Assembly (NCBI GenBank): GCA_905235315.1
Contig: CAJOLG010000212.1
Span: 1 to 5,118, forward strand
Length of the DNA stretch: 5,118 nt
Reading direction: 5' to 3'
Source of the DNA: an uncultured Solobacterium sp.
GTDB taxonomy: Bacteria; Bacillota_I; Bacilli_A; Erysipelotrichales; Erysipelotrichaceae
Of this stretch, positions 1 to 5,118 are shown piece after piece (the first letter of the stretch is position 1; each line of letters opens with the position of its first letter). The notes under the pieces are model-generated. The model did no database searches. It worked only from the letters and a program-made list of their open reading frames with translations, and had not been told where the DNA came from. The position numbers and the translations under genes were made by a program.

Positions 1-377
1 AGGATCGAGTCACCGACATAGTTGTAATGCGGCACCTGAACGTGGTCAAAGAGAATGACGTTCTTCAGTTCAACGGAATTGCCGACAACGCAGTCCGCGC
101 CGACAAGCGCACTTCCGCGGATAAACGCACAGTGGCGGACCTCCGTATTGGGTCCGATGATGCACGGCGCTCCGAGATATGCGGAAGGAAATACTTTGGC
201 GCTCTTATGCACCCAGACATTTTCTTCTCTCTGCTCATACTCTTCCGGGAGTGTTTTACCGAGTTCAATAATGAACTCCTTGATGCCTTTCAGCGCCTCC
301 CACGGATATTCAAACTGTGAAAGATAATCTTTTGCGAGTGTGTGGTCGAGATCATACAGGTCCTCAATCCGATACAT
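1..377 (-). CDS. Hexapeptide-repeat (left-handed beta-helix) protein, UDP-GlcNAc pyrophosphorylase-like, C-terminus cut by window edge
   Basis: The frame is open from the ATG at 377 to the left edge, giving 125 full codons. GAGGG at 388-384 sits 6 bases upstream of the ATG and supports this start. Residues 1-50 look helical (YPWEALKGIKEFIIELG at 24-40). From about residue 54 the chain shows the spaced I/V/L-G pattern of hexapeptide repeats (VWVHKSAKVFPSAYLGAP, then CIIGPNTEVRHCAFIRGSAL and VVGNSVELKNVILFD). It reaches VPHYNYVGDS at 115-124. This last stretch resembles the acetyltransferase active-site region of GlmU, where a conserved His is the base; here that would be H117. Relatives in Firmicutes are often named UDP-N-acetylglucosamine pyrophosphorylase, but no Rossmann nucleotidyltransferase domain with an N-terminal GxGTR motif precedes the helix. 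I would therefore expect a sugar acyltransferase or sugar-nucleotide-binding role, probably cytoplasmic; the substrate is unknown. It has its own promoter and is separated from clpB by a terminator. Confidence 0.85.
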   Translation of the reverse strand, partial: MYRIEDLYDLDHTLAKDYLSQFEYPWEALKGIKEFIIELGKTLPEEYEQREENVWVHKSAKVFPSAYLGAPCIIGPNTEVRHCAFIRGSALVGADCVVGNSVELKNVILFDHVQVPHYNYVGDSI

Positions 378-407
378 AATTAACCCTCATTTCTGTTTTT
401 CTACACA

Positions 408-435
408 ATTATATTCCATCCGGCATAAATGTCAT
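408..435 (-). promoter_or_regulatory. Sigma-A-type promoter for the beta-helix gene
   Basis: On the minus strand a perfect -10 box TATAAT (413-408) is preceded, with a 16-base spacer, by ATGACA (435-430), which matches the TTGACA consensus at 5 of 6 positions. Transcription would start near 401, leaving a leader of about 24 bases that carries the GAGGG ribosome site (388-384) before the ATG at 377. The position just after the clpB terminator and just before the gene fits its role. It is assigned by consensus only. Confidence 0.75.
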
Positions 436-444
436 GCATTTATG
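424..444. repeat. Perfect 8-bp inverted repeat over the -35 box (possible operator)
   Basis: CATAAATG (424-431) and CATTTATG (437-444) are exact reverse complements separated by the 5 bases TCATG. The dyad is centred at 434 and covers the whole -35 element (430-435). A dimeric repressor bound here would block RNA polymerase. No known operator consensus was recognised. It may also be chance in an AT-rich promoter; it is not a terminator, having an AT-rich stem and no following U-tract. Confidence 0.45.
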
Positions 445-480
445 TATTCTCTTACGGCGGAAAGTGCGGCGCATCGACCG

Positions 481-515
481 AAAAAAACACAGTTCCGGAT
501 ATCGGGACTGTGTTT
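481..515 (-). terminator. Rho-independent terminator of the dnaJ-clpB transcript
   Basis: The structure starts 5 bases after the clpB stop codon (TAA at 523-521). On the minus strand the arm AAACACAGTCCCG (515-503) pairs with CGGAACTGTGTTT (497-485) around the 5-base loop at 502-498. This gives 13 positions with a single C-A mismatch. The 3' arm runs into a tract of seven T (487-481). On the plus strand the same hairpin pairs fully if one G-U is allowed, and is followed by a broken T-rich stretch (TTTCTGTTTT), so it may act weakly in both directions. Confidence 0.9.
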
Positions 516-520
516 CTGTT

Positions 521-2812
521 TTATGCCATTGCCGAAGCTGTCTTTACACGGACTTCATATTCTCCGTCTTTGGCGTCAACGATGAGTGTCTTGCCCGCAA
601 GTGTCGGATCCTCAAGGATCTTCTTTGCGACAAGCGTTTCAATCTCACGCTGAATATGACGCTTCATCGGACGGGCACCGAATGTCGGATCCGTACCGTA
701 AAGAATGATATTATCCTTTGCGGCATCCGTCACTTCAAGTTCAATGTCCTTCTCTGCGAGACGGCCTCTCAGCTGATCAAGGAACTTGTCCGCAATCAGC
801 TTCATGGTATCTGTGCTCAGGGCATTAAACACGATGACCTCATCAATCCGGTTGACAAACTCCGGCTTGAAGAAGCGATTCACCTCAGCGCGGTAATCTT
901 CCTCGCGCTGATTGGGATCGGTTTCAAACGCGTACTGTGAACCGAGATTGCTGGTCATGATGATGATCGTGTTTTTGAAATCCACGACCACACCCTTGGA
1001 GTCTGTGACACGTCCGTCATCAAGGATCTGAAGCAGGACATTGAATACATCCGGGTGTGCCTTTTCCACCTCATCCAGAAGAACGATGGAATACGGGTTC
1101 CGGCGGATCGCTTCCGTCAGCTGACCGCCTTCATCATAGCCGACATATCCCGGAGGCGCTCCGATGAGACGCGATACGCTGAATTTCTCCATATATTCGG
1201 ACATATCGATCCGAACGATCTTTGATTCATCATCGAACAGCTGCTCCGCAAGGGCCTTGGCAACCTCGGTTTTACCGACACCGGTCGGCCCGAGGAAGAG
1301 GAAGCTTCCCAGCGGACGGTTCTCATCCTGAATCTGTGCCTTGGAACGCATAATCGCATCACTGACCAGTTTCAGTGCTTCATCCTGCCCCATGACCCGG
1401 GATTTCAGGAATTCCGGAAGATGCAGGATCTTCTGACGTTCCGTACTCATCAGCCTGGATACTTCAATATGCGTCCAGCGGCTGACCACTTTGGCAATCA
1501 GTTCTTCATCAACCGCCTGCTGGATCAGCATGTCGGACGATTCAATCTTCTCCGCTTCGCTGATCCGCTTTTCAAGTTCCGGAATCCGGTCATACTTGAG
1601 TTTTGCGGCAAGCTCATAATCGGTATCATTCTCTGCCTGCTTCAGCTGCAGTTTCGCCGCATCCAGTTCGCTGCGGTCCTGTTTCAGCTGGTCAATGGAT
1701 TCCTTCTCCCGGATCCACTGATCATTCAGGGCTGTTTCCTTTTCTTTCAGATCCGCAAGTTCGCGTTCAATATCATCTCTGCGGTCCTGAGCCTTATCTC
1801 CGGTTTCCTTTTTCAGAGAAGTAAGCTCAATCGTCAGTGTCATGATCTTGCGTGAGATCTCTTCCAGCTCTTCCGGTTTGGAATCGATCTCTACGCGGAG
1901 ACCCGCGCAGGCTTCATCGATCAGGTCGATCGCCTTGTCCGGCAGGAACCGATCCGTGATATAACGGTTCGACATATTCGCTGCCGCGACGATTGCGTCG
2001 TCTTTGATCTGAACGCCGTGATGGCTTTCAAACCGTTCTTTCAGACCGCGGAGAATCGCAATGGTATCCTCGACAGACGGTTCTGTAACCATGACTTTCT
2101 GGAACCGGCGCTCGAGCGCACGGTCTTTTTCAACATATTTGCGGTACTCATCAAACGTTGTAGCACCGATACATTTCAGTTCTCCTCTTGCCAGCATCGG
2201 CTTCAGGAGATTTGCGGCATCCATGGATCCTTCGGTTTTTCCCGCACCGACAAGATTGTGAATCTCATCAATGAAGAGAATAATCTCACCATCTGCCTTC
2301 TTGATCTGATCAAGTACGCCCTTCAGACGCTCTTCGAATTCGCCGCGGTATTTCGCACCGGCGATCAGAGAGCCCATATCAAGTTCGATAAGACGTTTAT
2401 TCGCAAGACCCAGCGGAACATCGTTTTCCATGATCCGCCATGCCAGGCCTTCAACGATTGCGGTTTTACCGACACCCGGTTCTCCGATCAGAACCGGATT
2501 GTTTTTGGTCTTTCTTGAAAGGATCTCAATAACCCGGCGGATCTCATCGTCCCGGCCGATAACCGGATCGATCTTGCCGTCTTTGACATCCTGTACAAGG
2601 TCACGTCCGAACTTCTGCAGAGCGTCAAGCTGGCTTTCATTTGTCTTTTCATCCATCTTCATCCCTCCTCTGCGTTCTTCATCCGCTTTCATAACATCGT
2701 TTTCATTGAACCGGAACTCCTTTTTCATCTGGCGGCAGACCTCGCTGTTCGTCTTCAGAAGTCCCATCAGGTATACGGCGGTACTCATATATGTATCGCC
2801 CTGTGTTTTCAT
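521..2812 (-). CDS. clpB: ATP-dependent disaggregase ClpB: both AAA+ modules and middle domain intact, N-domain interrupted upstream
   Basis: ClpB is a cytoplasmic hexameric Hsp100 ATPase that threads aggregated proteins through its pore, together with DnaK/DnaJ. In this 763-residue frame, residues 1-50 are the end of the Clp N-domain. AAA+ module 1 has Walker A GEPGVGKT (110-117), pore loop KYRG (154-157), Walker B ILFIDE (178-183) and the RR pair in ALERRF (235-236). A charged coiled-coil middle domain spans about 315-430; this marks ClpB rather than ClpA or ClpX. Module 2 has Walker A GPTGVGKT (508-515), pore loop GYVG (555-558), Walker B IVLLDE (576-581), sensor-1 TSNLGS and sensor-2 GARPMKR. 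No ClpP-binding IGF-type loop was noticed, as expected for ClpB. The ATG at 2812 has no good ribosome site. The true gene start is 3097 but is out of contact because of two frameshifts. A strong internal start at 2656 would give a 711-residue short form. RWTHIEVSRL just before module 2 departs from the usual WTGIPVS. The gene is probably cotranscribed with dnaJ. Confidence 0.93.
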   Translation of the reverse strand: MKTQGDTYMSTAVYLMGLLKTNSEVCRQMKKEFRFNENDVMKADEERRGGMKMDEKTNESQLDALQKFGRDLVQDVKDGKIDPVIGRDDEIRRVIEILSRKTKNNPVLIGEPGVGKTAIVEGLAWRIMENDVPLGLANKRLIELDMGSLIAGAKYRGEFEERLKGVLDQIKKADGEIILFIDEIHNLVGAGKTEGSMDAANLLKPMLARGELKCIGATTFDEYRKYVEKDRALERRFQKVMVTEPSVEDTIAILRGLKERFESHHGVQIKDDAIVAAANMSNRYITDRFLPDKAIDLIDEACAGLRVEIDSKPEELEEISRKIMTLTIELTSLKKETGDKAQDRRDDIERELADLKEKETALNDQWIREKESIDQLKQDRSELDAAKLQLKQAENDTDYELAAKLKYDRIPELEKRISEAEKIESSDMLIQQAVDEELIAKVVSRWTHIEVSRLMSTERQKILHLPEFLKSRVMGQDEALKLVSDAIMRSKAQIQDENRPLGSFLFLGPTGVGKTEVAKALAEQLFDDESKIVRIDMSEYMEKFSVSRLIGAPPGYVGYDEGGQLTEAIRRNPYSIVLLDEVEKAHPDVFNVLLQILDDGRVTDSKGVVVDFKNTIIIMTSNLGSQYAFETDPNQREEDYRAEVNRFFKPEFVNRIDEVIVFNALSTDTMKLIADKFLDQLRGRLAEKDIELEVTDAAKDNIILYGTDPTFGARPMKRHIQREIETLVAKKILEDPTLAGKTLIVDAKDGEYEVRVKTASAMA
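2654..2669 (-). promoter_or_regulatory. Internal Shine-Dalgarno and ATG for an N-terminally truncated ClpB
   Basis: On the minus strand AGGAGG (2669-2664) is followed after 7 bases by ATG (2656-2654), an ideal bacterial initiation signal inside clpB. A second ATG lies at 2662. The ATG at 2656 encodes the last Met of RRGGMKMDEK. In E. coli ClpB, as I recall it, the short form starts at Val149 in RGGESV, and RGG-M-K-M lines up with it residue for residue. The RRGG codons themselves form the ribosome site. The product would lack the N-domain but keep both motors and the middle domain. Use of this start is inferred, not shown. Confidence 0.7.
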
Positions 2813-3097
2813 TATAAATCCAGCGCTTTGGAATAGCCTTCTACCGTGTAACGGTTGAAAATCGGCTGTCCGTCGGAATCAGGCACTACCGCAAGGCGGT
2901 TGAGATATTCCTCCACAAATGTTATCAGTGCCTGTTTGTCAAGCTTGAGACGGGACCATATTCCGTCCATTCCGCTGTCTTCCAGCATCGCAAGCAGAAT
3001 ATGTTCCGGCGCAAGTTCCACGTTATGGTTTTCCTGCTTTGGTCATCGCCTCAAGAAAGATCTGCTGAAGCGCCTCTGTCATTTTTTCAATATTCAT
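2812..3097 (-). pseudogene. clpB: ClpB N-terminal (Clp_N) domain, broken by two frameshifts
   Basis: The natural start is the ATG at 3097, with AAGGAGG (3114-3108) upstream. It opens MNIEKMTEALQQIFLEAMTK, a typical ClpB N-terminus, but meets TAA at 3025-3023 after 24 residues. The homology continues in the +1 frame as ENHNVELAPEHILLAMLEDS and on to GYSKALDL, where TAA at 2814-2812 stops it. It then resumes in the first frame as MKTQGDTYMSTAVYLMGLL. The first shift must lie between 3042 and 3026, because the +1 frame has TGA at 3045-3043. The second must lie between 2878 and 2815, because the main frame has TGA at 2881-2879. Two lost bases at the first site (for example GCNCAG to GCAG) would place the PEH histidine at residue 33, the same as my recollection of E. 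coli ClpB. The second site lacks 1 base, or possibly 10. The two changes cancel, so 3097 and 521 are in phase over 859 codons, close to normal ClpB length. The alternatives are assembly error or a recent mutation. Confidence 0.8.
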
Positions 3098-3107
3098 ATC
3101 AACAGTT

Positions 3108-3114
3108 CCTCCTT
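3108..3114 (-). promoter_or_regulatory. Ribosome binding site that fixes the original clpB start
   Basis: AAGGAGG on the minus strand (3114-3108) is a near-perfect Shine-Dalgarno, 10 bases before the ATG at 3097. It shows that 3097, and not the later GTG at 3021 or ATG at 2812, is the ancestral start of clpB. Confidence 0.85.
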
Positions 3115-3132
3115 CCCCGCATAACGCGGAAA
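3114..3132 (-). other. Short hairpin abutting the clpB ribosome site
   Basis: In the 52-base dnaJ-clpB gap the minus-strand RNA can fold CCGC (3129-3126) onto GCGG (3120-3117) around the loop GTTAT. Two G-U pairs and one A-U pair extend it to about 7 bp and take in the first A of AAGGAGG. There is no U-tract, so it is not a terminator and readthrough from dnaJ to clpB is expected. It might modulate clpB translation or be chance. Confidence 0.35.
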
Positions 3133-3149
3133 CTGATTCACCCCTTTAA

Positions 3150-4277
3150 TTACATCCCGAACGATTTTCTGAAACGGTCCCAGATGTTTTCTTTCCCCGG
3201 TTTGTCTTCAAGCTCACGCAGCTGTTCATAGAGCTGCTTTTCCTTGGCAGTAAGTTTCTTATCAATCTGGATTCTTACGGTGCACAGCTGGTCGCCTGGT
3301 TTTCCTCCCCTGGAATCAGGCACACCCTGGCCCTTGAGCCGAAGCTGTGTTCCTTCCTGCGTTCCGGCCGGTACTTTCATCGACACTTCACCGTTAATCG
3401 TAGGCACATCCAGTGTCGTACCGAGTGTCGCATCAATTGCCGAAATCGGAATCTCAAGCAGGATGTTCTTTCCGTCACGGATGAACTTGTTATGCGGCCG
3501 CACCATGATCTCAAGATAAAGATCTCCGTTCGGCCCGCCGTTGGCTCCCCGGCCTCCTTTGCCGGCTACCCGCAGGCGCTGTCCGCTTTCAATTCCCTTC
3601 GGAATCCGGATTTCCACAGTCTGTGCTTTGGTTTCATAGCCCTTGCCGGCACACTTCGGACATACTTTCCGGATTTTCTTTCCGGTGCCGTGACAGTCAG
3701 GGCATACCCGCTGGCTCTGCACAACTCCAAGCATCGAACGCTGCTGTGTCATGACGGAACCGCGGCCGCGGCAGGTGGAACAGGTTTCAATATCGGAAGG
3801 CGAAGCCGCCCCGGTGCCGCCGCAGGCGGAACAGGTTTCATCCACATTAATGCGAATCGTCTTTGTCGTTCCGAAACATGCTTCCATGAAATCAATATCC
3901 AGCCGCTTCAGAAGGTCGTCGCCCCGCATCGGTCCGGTGCTGGCACGCGAGCTGCGCCCGCCAAATCCCATATCGCCGCCGAAAAACGAAGAGAAAATAT
4001 CACTGAAATCTTCAAATCCGGCGCCGGAGAATCCACTGAATCCGCCGGCCCCCTCCATTCCGGCAAACCCGAACTGGTCGTAGTTTGCCCGTTTCTGCGG
4101 ATCACTGAGCACCTCATAGGCTTCGTTGATTTCCTTGAACTTTTCTTCCGCATCGGGAGCTTTGTTTACATCCGGATGATACTTTTTGGCAAGTTTCCGG
4201 AATGCTTTCTTTATTTCATCTTCCGAAGCGCCCTTTTTAATTCCAAGTATTTCGTAATAATCTCGTTTTTCAGCCAT
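3150..4277 (-). CDS. dnaJ: Chaperone protein DnaJ (Hsp40, type I)
   Basis: DnaJ is the cytoplasmic co-chaperone that binds unfolded protein, hands it to DnaK and stimulates DnaK ATPase. All type I parts are present in 375 residues, a normal length. The J-domain (1-70) has the DnaK-activating HPD at 34-36. A Gly/Phe-rich linker (70-107) contains DIF (93-95). A zinc-binding region has four CxxCxGxG motifs starting at C149 (CSACGGTG), C166 (CSTCRGRG), C192 (CPDCHGTG) and C206 (CPKCAGKG). A substrate-binding beta-domain and C-terminal part follow to about 370. The second zinc motif has R where H or N is more usual, but all eight cysteines are kept. The start at 4277 has GGAGGT (4288-4283) 5 bases upstream. 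Its ATG lies inside the last codons of the deacetylase gene (8-base overlap ATGGCTGA), so translation is probably coupled. clpB follows 52 bases later with no terminator between. dnaK and grpE are not in the window. Confidence 0.97.
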   Translation of the reverse strand: MAEKRDYYEILGIKKGASEDEIKKAFRKLAKKYHPDVNKAPDAEEKFKEINEAYEVLSDPQKRANYDQFGFAGMEGAGGFSGFSGAGFEDFSDIFSSFFGGDMGFGGRSSRASTGPMRGDDLLKRLDIDFMEACFGTTKTIRINVDETCSACGGTGAASPSDIETCSTCRGRGSVMTQQRSMLGVVQSQRVCPDCHGTGKKIRKVCPKCAGKGYETKAQTVEIRIPKGIESGQRLRVAGKGGRGANGGPNGDLYLEIMVRPHNKFIRDGKNILLEIPISAIDATLGTTLDVPTINGEVSMKVPAGTQEGTQLRLKGQGVPDSRGGKPGDQLCTVRIQIDKKLTAKEKQLYEQLRELEDKPGKENIWDRFRKSFGM

Positions 4278-5118
4278 CGTTTACCTCCCAGCCGATACTT
4301 GCCGCAAATGCGGCCAATCCGTTTCCTCCGGTCACCCGGACACGCGGAAGCGCAAGCGGATCCATCGAAGGATTGATCCGGCCGCCTTCTGTGGTGAACG
4401 CAAGTTTCCCTCCCGCGTCACGGACGATCGACTCAGCATTGTCGTTAATATCTCCAAACGGGTAACAATACACAAACCCGCCGTCCACATAATCAAAGGA
4501 CCGTAATGTATCTTCCACACCTGCATCATGATCCATGCACATCAGCAGCCCTCCGTGCCCCATTCCGGAACATCCTCCGGTATGGGTCAGGAATCCGTGA
4601 GACTGCAGTTCCATGCCGTTTTCCCGCATTTCCCACAGTTCATACGGCATCTCTGCCGGCTGCCAGCCGCAGATCACAAAGTTGGTCGCATGAATGCCGT
4701 ACTTTACAAATACCGGCATTGCATATTGGTGAACACTTGGATCCGCATCATCGATCGTGACTGCGATACTGTGTTCCGGAAGAATCGCTCTTCCTTCCAT
4801 CCAGTAAAGAAGTTCGCGCATCGAACATGCATGGAACCCGTTTTCACGGATATAGTTCAGCTGTTCATCGAGTTCATTCACCTCAACATAGTTGCCGTCC
4901 ACCCGGCGCCCGCCGTCCTCTGTGCTGTAGAAGAAGTGATACATCAGCACCGGAATCTCGGCAGCCGCAGGTTCCTGCGTACGGTCAGCAGGTTCCGTGG
5001 AAGCGACATCCGTTTCGCTGATATAGTAGACAGCGTTCTGGTAACGGATACCGTACTTCCCGTCTTCACCCGGCTTTACATAGACCGGAAATACACACTC
5101 CCGGTCGATTTGAGCCGC
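4270..5118 (-). CDS. Polysaccharide deacetylase-like (NodB/CE4 superfamily) protein, N-terminus cut by window edge
   Basis: The frame is open from the right edge to TGA at 4272-4270, giving 282 residues without an N-terminus. A GTG at 4950 could be taken for a start, but sense continues upstream of it, so I treat the gene as partial. Residues 1-40 (FPVYVKPGEDGKYGIRYQ and so on) look like a small beta-rich, perhaps SH3-like, module. A T/E/P/A-rich linker (35-55) follows, then a NodB-type barrel opening VLMYHFFYS. Visible family landmarks are TIDDAD (121-126), standing for TFDDG with both Asp kept; SHGFLTH with H174 and H179, standing for the metal-binding histidines; and CYPFGDIND (from 218), then AFTTEGGRI. 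Such enzymes remove N- or O-acetyl groups from cell-wall or surface polysaccharides and usually act outside the membrane. A signal peptide or anchor would lie beyond 5118. HxxxxH spacing and the TIDDAD variant resemble the IcaB/PgaB-like branch more than peptidoglycan deacetylases; the substrate is unknown. It overlaps dnaJ by 8 bases. Confidence 0.85.
   Translation of the reverse strand, partial: AAQIDRECVFPVYVKPGEDGKYGIRYQNAVYYISETDVASTEPADRTQEPAAAEIPVLMYHFFYSTEDGGRRVDGNYVEVNELDEQLNYIRENGFHACSMRELLYWMEGRAILPEHSIAVTIDDADPSVHQYAMPVFVKYGIHATNFVICGWQPAEMPYELWEMRENGMELQSHGFLTHTGGCSGMGHGGLLMCMDHDAGVEDTLRSFDYVDGGFVYCYPFGDINDNAESIVRDAGGKLAFTTEGGRINPSMDPLALPRVRVTGGNGLAAFAASIGWEVNDG
4283..4288 (-). 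promoter_or_regulatory. dnaJ ribosome binding site inside the upstream gene
   Basis: GGAGGT on the minus strand (4288-4283) is 5 bases before the dnaJ ATG at 4277. It lies within the last codons of the deacetylase gene, whose TGA (4272-4270) falls after the dnaJ start. Ribosomes finishing the deacetylase stop right at the dnaJ start, so coupled translation is likely. Confidence 0.75.

Noticed and set aside
2018..2518. Plus-strand open frames of 142-168 codons opposite clpB (also 434-940, 1421-1855 and 2430-2858)
   Set aside because: All are antisense to conserved ClpB coding sequence, with Cys/Phe-rich compositions typical of reverse-complement shadows and no family motifs.
3114..3132. Terminator between dnaJ and clpB
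   Set aside because: The hairpin is short, uses G-U pairs, and is followed by the clpB ribosome site rather than a U-tract.
2812..3149. CIRCE or CtsR operator upstream of clpB
   Set aside because: I looked in the dnaJ-clpB gap for TTAGCACTC/GAGTGCTAA and for GGTCAAA-type direct repeats and saw neither. Any control element probably lies beyond the right edge.
3492..4376. Long plus-strand open frame (294 codons) opposite dnaJ
   Set aside because: It lies antisense to an unmistakable dnaJ, its translation is low-complexity and domain-free, and no ribosome site was seen. It reflects codon bias of the real gene.
4950..4950. GTG at 4950 as the start of the deacetylase
   Set aside because: The frame stays open and protein-like for 56 more codons to the window edge, and no ribosome site precedes the GTG.
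1..5118. CRISPR array, insertion sequence, tRNA or rRNA, attachment site
   Set aside because: No regularly spaced repeats, transposase motifs, terminal inverted repeats, or tRNA/rRNA-like conserved sequences were seen. Nearly all of the window is accounted for by housekeeping coding sequence.

Overview
The window looks like a chromosomal segment of a Bacillota (Firmicutes) bacterium of moderate G+C content. The best fit by recalled protein style is the Erysipelotrichia or a related lineage, which is an inference and not a database result. Every gene I can support lies on the minus strand, so the biological order runs from the right edge to the left edge.

Reading 5118 to 1: (i) the C-terminal 282 residues of a polysaccharide deacetylase-like protein (4270-5118, cut by the right edge). 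(ii) dnaJ (3150-4277), complete, whose first 8 bases overlap the end of the deacetylase gene. (iii) clpB after a 52-base gap. Its two AAA+ motors and C-terminus are intact (521-2812), but its N-terminal domain (2812-3097) is broken by two frameshifts. (iv) A rho-independent terminator (481-515) directly after the clpB stop. (v) A strong sigma-A-type promoter (408-435) with a palindrome over its -35 box. (vi) The first 125 codons of a left-handed beta-helix (hexapeptide repeat) protein of the kind usually labelled UDP-N-acetylglucosamine pyrophosphorylase (1-377, cut by the left edge).

The central pair is a protein quality-control module. DnaJ delivers substrates to DnaK (not in view), and ClpB, a hexameric disaggregase, works with DnaK/DnaJ to dissolve aggregates. 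The 8-base overlap, the short gap and the single terminator suggest that the deacetylase, dnaJ and clpB share a transcript whose promoter lies beyond the right edge. No CIRCE (HrcA) or CtsR-type operator is visible here.

The point most worth a second look is clpB. The ATG at 3097 and the stop at 521 are in the same frame, yet about 210 bases between them read sensibly only in another frame. Both resulting stops sit on top of or beside a possible restart codon (TAACGTG, TAATG). Downstream, an excellent Shine-Dalgarno plus ATG at 2656 lies at the position equivalent to the E. coli ClpB short-form start. The window therefore shows either assembly errors, a recent N-domain mutation buffered by an internal start, or, least likely, recoding. 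Otherwise this is mostly ordinary housekeeping DNA, and I see no wholly new system.
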